From: Flavobacterium croceum DSM 17960
Lineage (GTDB): Bacteria > Bacteroidota > Bacteroidia > Flavobacteriales > Flavobacteriaceae
DNA: 64,000 bases
Assembly (NCBI RefSeq): GCF_002917885.1
Contig: NZ_PQNY01000001.1
Location: 1-64,000, forward strand
Direction: 5' to 3'
The notes under the pieces were generated by a model. That model ran no database searches, was not told where the DNA came from, and worked only from the letters and a program-made list of their open reading frames with translations. This document shows positions 54,697-63,586 of this stretch, in pieces. Within the stretch, counting starts at the first letter, position 1. Every line of letters begins with the position of its first letter. The translations under genes were made by a program, and so were the position numbers.

Positions 54697-55758
54697 ATGT
54701 TTGGAAGTATAAATTGGACTGAAATTTATAATAAACATTCAAAAAAAATGTTATGGGTTTGCAAGCGGTATGTTGATGACATGTCGCTTGCTGAAGACCT
54801 AATGCATGAGGGTTTTATTACTGCAATGCAAAAACAGCATACTTTTTCTGGATTTGGCTCTTTTGAAGGCTGGCTCAAAACCATTATGATTAACACCTCT
54901 TTAATTTATTTAAGAAAAAATAAAAAAGGTGTTTTTATTTCAGAAATTGAAATTCCAGATACTATTCCAGAAACTATAGATATGAATTTGGTTACCAATA
55001 GTAAGAGTAAGATAATAAACACAGATTTTACCCAAGAAGAACTTCTTGAGGTAGTGGCATCTATTCCTGAACATCATAGAATAGTTTTTAATATGTATGT
55101 TGTTGATAATTTCTCTCACAGCAAAATAAGTAAAACACTTAATATTACTACCAATACATCCAAATCACATCTATTGAGAGCAAGAAAAAAAATACAAGAA
55201 CTATTATTCCTAAAAGCATCTGAAAAAGAGCAGAAAAAAGATAGAAAAAAACTATTTTTCTGGTTTTTCTTTATTAGCCTTTATGTAGATTCTCTATATG
55301 CTGCTAGTTTTTCATCATTTCAAACAAAACCTGTAAAACCATTTGATATAGCCGAAATAATTAGAATAAATAATTTGCCTGTAAAAGCTACAAAAGGCTT
55401 TATTTTTAGAGTAACTTTACAAAACTTTATACTTTCTTTGTTTTCTATAATTCTTATTTTTTTAGGAATTTTATACTTTTTTACTTCAAAAAACAATGTT
55501 ACTATAGAGATTGATTTAAGTAAGGCTCAAAAAGAAAAAAACAAAATAAATTCTATTGAAAAAGGCACTCTAAAAAACACTTTTTTAATCACAGAAAACG
55601 ATTCTCTTAACCAATCTAATTTAGAAAAAAAATCAAAACCAGAATCTAATATAAAACTAGAAACCAGCATATTAAATGAATCAGCAAAGAGTAAAAAACG
55701 GAAAAGAAATAATGTTGTAGTTAAAAAAATTGTTGATACAGTGTATGTTTATGAATAA
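54697..55758 (+). CDS. ECF-type sigma factor fused to a C-terminal membrane domain
   Basis: 353 residues, about twice the usual ECF length. Region 2 spans residues 9-75 (CKRYVDDMSLAEDLMHEGFITAM and FGSFEGWLKTIMINTSL); region 4 spans about 112-168 (VASIPEHHRIVFNMYVVDNFSHSKISKTL...SHLLRARKKIQELL). Then come a basic linker, a hydrophobic stretch at about 186-205 (LFFWFFFISLYVDSLYAASF), a clear membrane helix at about 240-262 (FILSLFSIILIFLGILYFF), a 90-residue charged tail and a final KKIVDTVYVYE. The tail may lie in the periplasm. This resembles a sigma factor merged with its own membrane anti-sigma region. The reading frame is continuous. The stop overlaps the next gene by 8 nt. Confidence 0.85.
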   Translation: MFGSINWTEIYNKHSKKMLWVCKRYVDDMSLAEDLMHEGFITAMQKQHTFSGFGSFEGWLKTIMINTSLIYLRKNKKGVFISEIEIPDTIPETIDMNLVTNSKSKIINTDFTQEELLEVVASIPEHHRIVFNMYVVDNFSHSKISKTLNITTNTSKSHLLRARKKIQELLFLKASEKEQKKDRKKLFFWFFFISLYVDSLYAASFSSFQTKPVKPFDIAEIIRINNLPVKATKGFIFRVTLQNFILSLFSIILIFLGILYFFTSKNNVTIEIDLSKAQKEKNKINSIEKGTLKNTFLITENDSLNQSNLEKKSKPESNIKLETSILNESAKSKKRKRNNVVVKKIVDTVYVYE

Positions 55759-56626
55759 ATTACTACTAACCTTATTACTAATTTCTTTTTTCTCTTTTTC
55801 ACAAACAAAAAAAAAGGTTGACACCATTTATGTTCGTGAAAAAGTTGTTGTTTACAAAAAAAGACCAAAAAACGACACTACTCTTACAAAGAGCTCTATT
55901 TTAGACAGCATTATCGTCAAAAACAATTCTTTACCAATAAAACAAGCGGCAATGCTACCTATTGCAGATACTACTCTTGTTTTAAAAAATCTTTTAAAAC
56001 CGCTCAAAAAAACACCAAAAAAAAACCATTATTTTCAAATAGATAAATTTGGAGTTTCTGTACAATATTTATTTTCAAAACAATCAGAAATTCAAAGTAT
56101 AGGTGGCGGAATTGGCATTTTTACTAGAAAAAATATTTATAACAATAAACTTTTTATACATTTAGAATTATCGTTTTCAAAAGTATTTAGCTCAAGTGAG
56201 TCAAAATCTTTTGATGGCTACTTTATTACTCCAAACGAAGTTATGTATTACATACCTCAAGACATAAAAACTCAACAAATATGTCTACCAATAAATTTCT
56301 ATTATAAACTAGGTAAAATAAAACCGTTACTAGGTTTTTCTTACACTAAAAAACAAACAGAATTTAATTTCTTTTCTTATCCAAACAATACAGAATTAAC
56401 AACAATTCAAGAAAAAAAGTATGATTTAAAACAAGATTATCTCGACTTTAATTATGGTTTAGAATATGATTTGTCAAAAAGAATTTGTATAGCCTTAAAG
56501 TCAAAAATAACGCTTTCTAGATTTAATGGAGATAACCCAACAAATGGTCTAAAGTCTGTAGAATATTTACAATTTTTTTCCAACCAACTAACTCTTGGAT
56601 TCTATTACAATTTTATAACGCATTAG
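55751..56626 (+). CDS. outer-membrane beta-barrel-like protein
   Basis: 292 residues from the ATG at 55751, which overlaps the sigma-factor stop by 8 nt. A signal peptide (LLLTLLLISFFSFSQ) is followed at once by TKKKVDTIYVREKVVVYKKR, sharing the VDT(V/I)YV motif with the tail of the sigma protein. From about residue 95 the sequence alternates in the style of porin/PorT-like barrels: FGVSVQYLFSKQ, KLFIHLELSFSKVF, KPLLGFSYTKKQTEFNFF, ISFGLEY-like LDFNYGLEYDLSKRI and the terminal LTLGFYYNF. Likely an outer-membrane protein co-translated with the membrane-bound sigma factor. Function unknown. Confidence 0.75.
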   Translation: MNKLLLTLLLISFFSFSQTKKKVDTIYVREKVVVYKKRPKNDTTLTKSSILDSIIVKNNSLPIKQAAMLPIADTTLVLKNLLKPLKKTPKKNHYFQIDKFGVSVQYLFSKQSEIQSIGGGIGIFTRKNIYNNKLFIHLELSFSKVFSSSESKSFDGYFITPNEVMYYIPQDIKTQQICLPINFYYKLGKIKPLLGFSYTKKQTEFNFFSYPNNTELTTIQEKKYDLKQDYLDFNYGLEYDLSKRICIALKSKITLSRFNGDNPTNGLKSVEYLQFFSNQLTLGFYYNFITH

Positions 56627-56670
56627 TTAGAAAAATAACGAATTTTTTACATATATTTCTTTAATGAAAT

Positions 56671-56678
56671 TATCTTTG
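56671..56678 (+). promoter_or_regulatory. candidate -7 box for the carboxypeptidase-regulatory-like gene
   Basis: TATCTTTG, 49 nt before the ATG at 56728; the TTG partner is not clear. Confidence 0.35.
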
Positions 56679-56727
56679 ATAAAATCATGGGGATATCCTT
56701 ATAAATAAACAATAATCTTTAAAAAAG

Positions 56728-57591
56728 ATGAAAAACATTCTACTTCTATTTATATCTGTAATGTCGTTTGCTCAAGTTAAAGGCGTGGTAAAAGATAGTG
56801 TTTCGGGCAAACCTATACCGTATGTAACCATTTCTTTAGAAAATCAAGCCAAAGGAACAACTTCAGACGAAGAGGGTAAATTCAGCATAAACACCCAAAC
56901 GGGAAACTTGGTATTTTCGGCAGTAGGATACCATAAAAAAAAGGTCTCCATTACCAAAGAAATGAATGTATTTATGCAGCCAAAAAATCACACATTGCAA
57001 GATGTTGTTATTTTAAACAAACTTCAAACAAAAACAATAGAAATTGGCGATTATAAAAACAGTATTCGTCAGGCATTTGATAATGGTCCAAAAATAGACG
57101 CCAAATTTTTTCCATACTTAACAAAGTATAAAAAAACGAGGTTTATTAAAAAAATTACTGTGTATACCGATAGTCAAATAGACTCTGCAATTGTAAAAAT
57201 GAGATTGTATAGTGTAGACGAAAACGGACTTCCTGCTTCAGATTTATTACAAAAAGACATTATAGTAAAACCCAAAAAAGGAATTTATAGAAACGTTATT
57301 GATGTATCAGACTATAATTTAATATTTCCTAAAAAAGGTCTTTTTGTAGCTTTTGAAAAATTATTTATTGATAAAAACAAAGTTGAAAAAACCATAATCG
57401 ACCAAAATACAAACACGGTAAAAATTCAAAAAATATACTACCCGTTCATGTTGTACAACAGAATAGAACTAAGTGGCATATTTACCTATTATGGTGGGGC
57501 TTGGCAAAAAATAGAAGAAAAAAACAACGAAAACAAAATGGTTGTAAAACCCTATTTTGAACCCGCTATAACCATTTTTTTAAGCAATTAA
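56728..57591 (+). CDS. secreted protein with carboxypeptidase-regulatory-like (CarbopepD_reg_2) domain
   Basis: 287 residues. Signal peptide (ILLLFISVMSFAQ) and then a beta-sandwich seen in TonB-dependent receptors: VKGVVKDSVSGKPIPYVTISL, GTTSDEEGKFSI, LVFSAVGYHKKKVSI. The C-terminal 180 residues are beta-rich and unrecognised (RFIKKITVYTDSQIDSAIVKMRLYSVDENGLPASDLL). No barrel or plug follows, so it is not a truncated TonB receptor of usual length. It has its own probable promoter and stands apart from the sigma group. Function unknown. Confidence 0.82.
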   Translation: MKNILLLFISVMSFAQVKGVVKDSVSGKPIPYVTISLENQAKGTTSDEEGKFSINTQTGNLVFSAVGYHKKKVSITKEMNVFMQPKNHTLQDVVILNKLQTKTIEIGDYKNSIRQAFDNGPKIDAKFFPYLTKYKKTRFIKKITVYTDSQIDSAIVKMRLYSVDENGLPASDLLQKDIIVKPKKGIYRNVIDVSDYNLIFPKKGLFVAFEKLFIDKNKVEKTIIDQNTNTVKIQKIYYPFMLYNRIELSGIFTYYGGAWQKIEEKNNENKMVVKPYFEPAITIFLSN

Positions 57592-57690
57592 ACGCTATAA
57601 ATTTTAATTTCAAAACAAATAAAATAACTCTTTACTAAGCAATAAATGGCATATTCATTAGTTTACAGTATTTATTGAGCTTAAAATCAT

Positions 57691-57698
57691 TATTTTTG
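57691..57698 (+). promoter_or_regulatory. candidate -7 box for the nucleosidase/polysaccharide operon
   Basis: TATTTTTG, 22 nt before the ATG at 57720 and inside the longer frame that begins with TTG at 57675. Confidence 0.4.
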
Positions 57699-57719
57699 CA
57701 CGTTAGAAAAAATAATTTA

Positions 57720-59414
57720 ATGAAAGAAATTAAAAACATTTCGCGCTCAAGAGCGCAAGAATCGTCGGCAGCTATCGAACGATTGTACATTACTATGCGT
57801 CATTTATTTAACCGTGGTTTTTATAAGCCTATGGGAGTATCTGGCGAAACACTAAGAGAAGCCTTGCTAGAACTTAGACCCGAAATTTATGGCAGTATTG
57901 CCGATGAAAAAGTAGAACTAAACGGATTACTTTATGTTATTGAGCGTTTGCCAATAGGTATAGAAGAATGTAGATTTATAAATCTTACTTCAGATGAAGG
58001 CTATTCTAGATCTCATTTTACACCTATAATTCCGCCTAAAAGAAAAAGAAATTGTTACCGTATCGATGAAGAGCAAATGAATGTAGAAATTACTCGAGGT
58101 CGATCTGATATTTATGACATTCTTACGCATCTTACTTTTATTTTTATTGAATCGCACAAAATAAAAGATAAAGTTCTTCTTGACGATTCTATGAGTGAGT
58201 TATCTAGAGATTGGCTAAAATTGGAGCAGGTCGTTTTGCAAAATAATAAGCTTACGCAAATAGAAAAAGAAAAAGCTATTTCGCACTGTGCTAATATTTT
58301 AGGAAGAAGTTTCTCAGAAATATTAGATATTTATGATGGCTTTGGCACTAAAGAAAAGCCCGATCGTTTTTTACATGTAATTTATTGGTTAGGCAAATTA
58401 GCCATTGAAGAAGTTGTAGACAACAATAAACGAACCATTACTTTTAGCCCAATACTTAGAGAGCGTTTAGGGCATCATATACATGGTGAAATTTGGGCAA
58501 ATAATATTAAAGAGGTGCTTAAAAACAACAACTTATTACAAAGACCCTTACATATTATTAGTGCCAATATGCACAGCGTAATGAATTCTATTTATGCCAA
58601 TGGTGTTTTAGGCGCAAAATACAAAGACAAATCGGAATATGTTATTTATGAAGATTTAAGTGCTTCTGGCAGTAGTGATTTAAGACAAAAAGTAGAACAA
58701 TTTGCACTTAAAAGTGGTATGATTTCGCTTCCAGACACATCGGGAACAAACATTGATGTGCAACTATTTGATACGTCAAAAATAGATTGGAAAAAATCCA
58801 ATTTTCCAAATGCCAACATACAAGGTGAAGCACCAGTAATAATTGTTATGGACTATGCTTTTGGAGAACAAGCTTTTGAAACTATAGATGAATTGTTAAA
58901 ACCTTATAAAGTAGAAAAAGAAAAAATATTCTTAAATGTAGAATCTGTTTCTATAATGGGAAAAGCTGGTATTCTTGAAGGAGGAAAAGGAGATATTATG
59001 ATTCCTAATGCTCATGTTAATGAAGGCACCGCAGACAACTACCCTTTTGAAAACGAATTAACAAAAGAAATGTTTGAAGGTCATGGTATTCCTGTGTTTT
59101 CTGGCCCTATGATTACAGTATTAGGCACCTCGTTACAAAATAAAGACTTATTAAAATTCTTTCACGAATCTACCTGGGGCGCTATTGGTCTAGAAATGGA
59201 AGGAGCATATTACCAAAAAGCAATTCAATCTGCCTCTAGAATTAGAAAAAGCACCAATCCAAATGTAAAAGTTCGTTATGCCTACTATGCTTCAGATAAT
59301 CCTTTGGAAACAGGTAGCACATTAGCTTCGGGTGGTTTAGGAACAACGGGGGTAAAACCAACATATTTGATCACTATAAAAATATTAGAACAAATATTTA
59401 ACATTAATCAATAA
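57720..59414 (+). CDS. AMP nucleosidase-like / DUF6909-like fusion protein
   Basis: 564 residues from the ATG at 57720. The N-terminal half (to about 300) is helical, begins KNISRSRAQESSAAIERLYITMRHLFNRGFYKPMG and matches no enzyme I know; DUF6909 is my best label. The C-terminal half resembles the purine nucleoside phosphorylase/nucleosidase superfamily: VSIMGKAGILEGGKGDIMIPNAHVNEG, GPMITVLGTSLQ, WGAIGLEMEGAYY (Met-Glu of the ribose site) and YASDNPL (catalytic-type Asp). Hydrolysis of a nucleotide or nucleoside is plausible but unproven. It shares one base with the next gene (TAATG) and so heads the polysaccharide operon. Confidence 0.75.
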   Translation: MKEIKNISRSRAQESSAAIERLYITMRHLFNRGFYKPMGVSGETLREALLELRPEIYGSIADEKVELNGLLYVIERLPIGIEECRFINLTSDEGYSRSHFTPIIPPKRKRNCYRIDEEQMNVEITRGRSDIYDILTHLTFIFIESHKIKDKVLLDDSMSELSRDWLKLEQVVLQNNKLTQIEKEKAISHCANILGRSFSEILDIYDGFGTKEKPDRFLHVIYWLGKLAIEEVVDNNKRTITFSPILRERLGHHIHGEIWANNIKEVLKNNNLLQRPLHIISANMHSVMNSIYANGVLGAKYKDKSEYVIYEDLSASGSSDLRQKVEQFALKSGMISLPDTSGTNIDVQLFDTSKIDWKKSNFPNANIQGEAPVIIVMDYAFGEQAFETIDELLKPYKVEKEKIFLNVESVSIMGKAGILEGGKGDIMIPNAHVNEGTADNYPFENELTKEMFEGHGIPVFSGPMITVLGTSLQNKDLLKFFHESTWGAIGLEMEGAYYQKAIQSASRIRKSTNPNVKVRYAYYASDNPLETGSTLASGGLGTTGVKPTYLITIKILEQIFNINQ

Positions 59415-60385
59415 TGAATACAGAAAATAATTTACCACAAAATGATCAAGAAATTGATTTGGGTGTGCTTTTTAAAAAAGTATCAATCATAATTAACACA
59501 TTCATTATTAAAGTTTTTTCGTTTTTTAAAAGCAATGGGAAGACTTTACTATTTATATTTTTAATTGGAACAGTTATAGGTTTTTTGTTAGATGCGAAAT
59601 TAAAAAGTTATGTTTCTGAAATTATTGTAAATACTAACCATACTGGTAATGAATATTTATATTCAAAAGTGAAGCAATTAAACTCTCAAATCCAGCTTAA
59701 AGAAAATAGCTTTGAAAATAAAATAAACTATGACAATTTCTCTAAAATTGAGATAGAGCCAATTATTGATATTTATAATTTTGTAAATAATCAAGCTTTA
59801 GCGAACAATGCACAGAATTCGCAAAATTTTGAAATGATAAAATTACTTTCTGAAAATTCAGATATTAATAAGGTTATTAAAGATGAAATAACTAGCAAAA
59901 ATTTCTATTTTCAAAAAATCAACATTTATTCTGCAAAAAAGATTTCTTATAAAGAAACTAAAAGTATTCTTAATTTTCTTAATAAAGATGTGTATTTTGA
60001 TAGCATAAAAAATTTAAAGTTAGAAAACATTAACCGAAGAATTATAGAAAATGATTCTATAATAAAACAGATTGATTTGCTGATTACTAGTTACAAAAAT
60101 AGTTTGGAAAGAAACTCAAATCCTTTAATAAAAAGTGAGAATTCTGAAATTGGTCAATTAATATCTCAAAAAAGAGATCTGTTAAATCAAATTGCTCAAG
60201 ATAGATTAGATTTAATATCTCAAACAAAATTAATAAAAGACAATACTATTGTACTTAATTCTATAAACAATAAAGGCTTGGCTAATAAAAGTAAACTCAT
60301 AGTTCCTATCTTTCTTTTATTTATATTTTTTATTTATAAAATAATGTTGAATTTGAATAATAGATTAAAATCAATTTCAAAATAA
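59414..60385 (+). CDS. Wzz-like chain-length/polysaccharide co-polymerase protein
   Basis: 323 residues with one membrane helix near the N terminus ([19 protein letters not shown], about 50-68), a long charged, largely helical periplasmic middle, and a second helix near the C terminus ([18 protein letters not shown]). The N-terminal [13 protein letters not shown] fits the Wzz/BexC cytoplasmic entry. This topology and the location before rfbA suggest control of O-antigen or capsule chain length. Start and stop each share one base with the neighbours (TAATG). Sequence identity to known Wzz is not evident by eye. Confidence 0.72.
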   Translation: MNTENNLPQNDQEIDLGVLFKKVSIIINTFIIKVFSFFKSNGKTLLFIFLIGTVIGFLLDAKLKSYVSEIIVNTNHTGNEYLYSKVKQLNSQIQLKENSFENKINYDNFSKIEIEPIIDIYNFVNNQALANNAQNSQNFEMIKLLSENSDINKVIKDEITSKNFYFQKINIYSAKKISYKETKSILNFLNKDVYFDSIKNLKLENINRRIIENDSIIKQIDLLITSYKNSLERNSNPLIKSENSEIGQLISQKRDLLNQIAQDRLDLISQTKLIKDNTIVLNSINNKGLANKSKLIVPIFLLFIFFIYKIMLNLNNRLKSISK

Positions 60386-61248
60386 TGAAAGGTATCATCC
60401 TTGCAGGAGGCTCTGGCACTCGACTACATCCGCTCACTTTGGCAGTAAGCAAACAACTTATGCCTATATATGACAAACCGATGATATACTACCCACTTTC
60501 AACATTAATGTGGGCTGGAATACATGAAATATTAATAATATCTACACCACATGATTTGCCATTATTTCAACAATTGCTTGGTGATGGTAAAAAATTTGGG
60601 TGTCGTTTTGAATATGCTGTACAAGAAGCTCCAAACGGGCTTGCTGAAGCTTTTATTATAGGAAAAGAATTTGTAGGCAATGATAAAGTAGCATTAATTC
60701 TTGGAGACAATATTTTTTACGGCACAGGTTTAGCAGAATTACTTCAAGCAAACAACAATCCAGATGGCGGTATTATATATGCGTATCATGTGCACGACCC
60801 TGAACGATATGGTGTAGTAGATTTTGACAAAGAAGGTAAAGTTCTTTCTATTGAAGAAAAACCAACAGAACCAAAATCAAATTTTGCAGTACCAGGCATC
60901 TATTTTTATGATAATTCTGTACTTGAAATTGCTGCAAATATTAAACCTAGTCCTCGAGGAGAACTCGAAATTACAGATGTAAACAAAGAATATTTAAAGC
61001 AAGGTAAACTTAAAGTAAGCATATTAGACAGAGGTACAGCTTGGTTAGACACGGGAACTTTCCAATCATTAATGCAAGCAGGACAATTTGTACAAGTAAT
61101 TGAAGAACGCCAAGGTCTAAAAATAGGCGCTATTGAAGAAGCTGCATACAAAATGGGCTTTATAAACGCAAACCAACTCAAAGAGCTGGCAAACCCTTTA
61201 CTAAAAAGTGGTTATGGAACTCATTTAATGTCATTATTAGAAGAATAA
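60385..61248 (+). CDS. rfbA: glucose-1-phosphate thymidylyltransferase
   Basis: 287 residues: [40 protein letters not shown] is the RmlA signature; also [43 protein letters not shown] and [15 protein letters not shown]. It makes dTDP-glucose from dTTP and glucose-1-phosphate, the first step of dTDP-rhamnose and other dTDP-deoxysugars. It is co-translated with the Wzz-like gene. The next step, rfbB, is absent from the window. Confidence 0.97.
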   Translation: MKGIILAGGSGTRLHPLTLAVSKQLMPIYDKPMIYYPLSTLMWAGIHEILIISTPHDLPLFQQLLGDGKKFGCRFEYAVQEAPNGLAEAFIIGKEFVGNDKVALILGDNIFYGTGLAELLQANNNPDGGIIYAYHVHDPERYGVVDFDKEGKVLSIEEKPTEPKSNFAVPGIYFYDNSVLEIAANIKPSPRGELEITDVNKEYLKQGKLKVSILDRGTAWLDTGTFQSLMQAGQFVQVIEERQGLKIGAIEEAAYKMGFINANQLKELANPLLKSGYGTHLMSLLEE

Positions 61249-61258
61249 AAGCAATTTT

Positions 61259-61810
61259 ATGCGTTTTATAGAAACAAAATTAGAAGGGTGTTTTGTAATA
61301 GAACCTACCGTTTTCAAAGACGACAGAGGCTATTTTATGGAAAGTTTCAACGAAAACACCTTTGAAAAAGGTATTGGTAAAAAAATTCATTTTGTACAAG
61401 ACAACCAATCTTACTCGAGTAAAGGTGTATTAAGAGGTTTACATTACCAATGTGGTGAGCACGCACAAGCAAAATTAGTACGTGTTTTAGAAGGCGAAGT
61501 TCTCGATGTAGCTGTAGATTTACGTCCAAATTCTAAAACATTTGGGTACTATGAATCTATTATTCTTACGGCCGAAAATCAAAAACAATTTTTTGTTCCT
61601 AGAGGATTTGCTCATGGATTTTTGGTATTGAGCGATACGGCAACTTTTTTTTACAAATGCGATAATTTTTATAATAAAGAAAGTGAGGGCGGATTAATTT
61701 ATAATGACCCAACACTAAACATTGATTGGCAAACCCCTTTGGACCATTTAATAATTTCTGATAAAGACAAGATATTACCCACATTACAAAACGCAAAAAA
61801 AATATGGTAG
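61259..61810 (+). CDS. rfbC: dTDP-4-dehydrorhamnose 3,5-epimerase
   Basis: 183 residues of the RmlC cupin fold: FKDDRGYFMESFNENTF, VQDNQSYSSKGVLRGLHYQ (catalytic His62), VRVLEGEVLDVAVDLR, FFVPRGFAHGFLVLSD and the catalytic Tyr132 in FFYKCDNFYNKESEGG. It epimerises C3 and C5 of dTDP-4-keto-6-deoxyglucose. Starts 10 nt after rfbA and overlaps rfbD by 7 nt. Confidence 0.96.
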   Translation: MRFIETKLEGCFVIEPTVFKDDRGYFMESFNENTFEKGIGKKIHFVQDNQSYSSKGVLRGLHYQCGEHAQAKLVRVLEGEVLDVAVDLRPNSKTFGYYESIILTAENQKQFFVPRGFAHGFLVLSDTATFFYKCDNFYNKESEGGLIYNDPTLNIDWQTPLDHLIISDKDKILPTLQNAKKIW

Positions 61811-62655
61811 TACTCGTTACAGGCGGAAACGGACAGTTGGGGCAATCCATTCAATATATTGCGCCAAAATATGCTCAAATTGATTTTATTTTTGCAGATT
61901 CTGATACGCTAGATATTACTAATGAAAAAGAATGTTTTTCATTTTTTGAAAAGCATAAACCGCATTATTGTATCAATACGGCCGCTTATACAGCTGTTGA
62001 TAAAGCCGAAAGCGAACCAGAAAAAGCGCACAATATTAATGTTTTAGGCGCAAAAAACTTAGCTCAAGCTTGTTTAAAACACAATAGCATATTGTTGCAT
62101 ATTTCTACCGATTTTGTTTTTGATGGCACTAAAAACAGTCCTTATCAAGAAACCGACACTCCAAATCCGTTGGGAGTATATGGAAAAACAAAATTAGATG
62201 GTGAAAAAGCAATTCAGGAAACATTTTCAAACTACTATATCATCAGAACTTCTTGGGTTTATTCGCAATTTGCGAACAATTTTATGAAAACCATGTTACG
62301 GTTGGCTCAAGAAAGAGATAGTTTATCTATAGTATCCGATCAAGTAGGTACGCCTACTCATGCATTAGATTTAGCCGAATGTTTAGTCAAAATAATACAA
62401 AACCACAACAACCAATTAGCACACACTAATTATGGATTGTATCATTTTTCTAATGAAGGCTATTGTAGTTGGTTTGATTTTGCAAAAAAAATATTTGAGG
62501 CTAATAATGTAACTATTGCTATTCAACCCATACCAAGTTCGGCATATCCTACACCTGCTAAACGACCTTTGTATAGTGTTTTGGATAAAACTAAAATAAA
62601 AAAAACTTTTAATCTTGATATTCCAAACTGGGAACAAAGTTTAAAACCATTGTAA
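61804..62655 (+). CDS. rfbD: dTDP-4-dehydrorhamnose reductase
   Basis: 283 residues, short-chain dehydrogenase fold. Nucleotide-binding GGNGQLGQS (7-15), CINTAAYTAVDKAE, catalytic STDFVFDG and YGKTK (Tyr126, Lys130), then RTSWVYS and DQVGTPTHALDLAE, all typical of RmlD. It reduces the 4-keto sugar to dTDP-L-rhamnose. It overlaps rfbC by 7 nt and is followed after 1 nt by a GT2 gene. Confidence 0.96.
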   Translation: MVVLVTGGNGQLGQSIQYIAPKYAQIDFIFADSDTLDITNEKECFSFFEKHKPHYCINTAAYTAVDKAESEPEKAHNINVLGAKNLAQACLKHNSILLHISTDFVFDGTKNSPYQETDTPNPLGVYGKTKLDGEKAIQETFSNYYIIRTSWVYSQFANNFMKTMLRLAQERDSLSIVSDQVGTPTHALDLAECLVKIIQNHNNQLAHTNYGLYHFSNEGYCSWFDFAKKIFEANNVTIAIQPIPSSAYPTPAKRPLYSVLDKTKIKKTFNLDIPNWEQSLKPL

Positions 62656-62656
62656 A

Positions 62657-63586
62657 ATGACAACCAACCCCAAAATATCTATTGTAAGTCCCGTATATCG
62701 AGCAGAGAATATTGTAGAAAAATTAGTCGCCGAAATTCAAAAAGCGATGCAATTAATGCAAGTTTCTTACGAGATTATTTTGGTTGATGATAGAAGTCCG
62801 GATAATTCTTGGGAAAAGATGAAAGAAATTTCGAAACAAAACTTAAACGTAAAATCAATCCGTTTAAGTAGAAATTTTGGACAACATCCCGCTATTATCG
62901 CCGGATTATCTAAAGCACAAGGAGAATGGGTTGTAGTAATGGATTGTGACTTACAAGATCAGCCCAAAGAAATCATTAAACTATACCAAAAAGCACAAGA
63001 AGGTTACCAAGTAGTTCTAGCCAAAAGAGTGCAACGCCATGATACGTTTTTAAAAAAATTATCTTCAAAAGTTTTTTCCAAAGCTTATTCTTTTTTTACC
63101 GATACTACCTACGATAACGAAGTGGCAAACTTTGGTATTTATAATAAAAAAGTGGTTCAATCGATACTTAATATAGGCGATACCATTAAATTTTTTCCTC
63201 TTTTTGTAAAATACGTCGGTTATCATAGTACCTCTATAGAAGTAGAGCATGCAAATCGAGAATCTGGAACAACTTCATACAGTTTTTCAAAGCTATTAAG
63301 TCTTGCTTTTAACACAATTATTTCATTTTCAAATAAGCCTTTAAAACTATTTGTAAAATTTGGCATGTTGGTCTCTTTTCTTTCTTTTTTAGTTGGATGC
63401 TATTATATTTATGAGGCTATAAATCATAAAATTGCTGTTTTAGGTTTTACATCAATCATTGTTTCAATTTGGTTTCTATCTGGAATTATCATTACAACTA
63501 TAGGTATTACAGGAATTTATATAGGTAAAATATTCGATCAAACAAAAAACAGACCCGTTTTTATTATAGACGAAATACATGGTTAA
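62657..63586 (+). CDS. family 2 glycosyltransferase (GtrB/DPM1-like)
   Basis: 309 residues. GT-A domain with ISIVSPVYRAENIV, ILVDDRSPDNSWE, SRNFGQHPAIIAGL and the metal-binding DCDLQDQP; C-terminal pair of membrane helices (FVKFGMLVSFLSFLVGCYYIY and GFTSIIVSIWFLSGIIITTIG), as in GtrB/ArnC polyprenyl-phosphate glycosyltransferases. It probably loads a sugar on undecaprenyl phosphate at the inner membrane. It overlaps the next gene by 8 nt. Confidence 0.92.
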   Translation: MTTNPKISIVSPVYRAENIVEKLVAEIQKAMQLMQVSYEIILVDDRSPDNSWEKMKEISKQNLNVKSIRLSRNFGQHPAIIAGLSKAQGEWVVVMDCDLQDQPKEIIKLYQKAQEGYQVVLAKRVQRHDTFLKKLSSKVFSKAYSFFTDTTYDNEVANFGIYNKKVVQSILNIGDTIKFFPLFVKYVGYHSTSIEVEHANRESGTTSYSFSKLLSLAFNTIISFSNKPLKLFVKFGMLVSFLSFLVGCYYIYEAINHKIAVLGFTSIIVSIWFLSGIIITTIGITGIYIGKIFDQTKNRPVFIIDEIHG

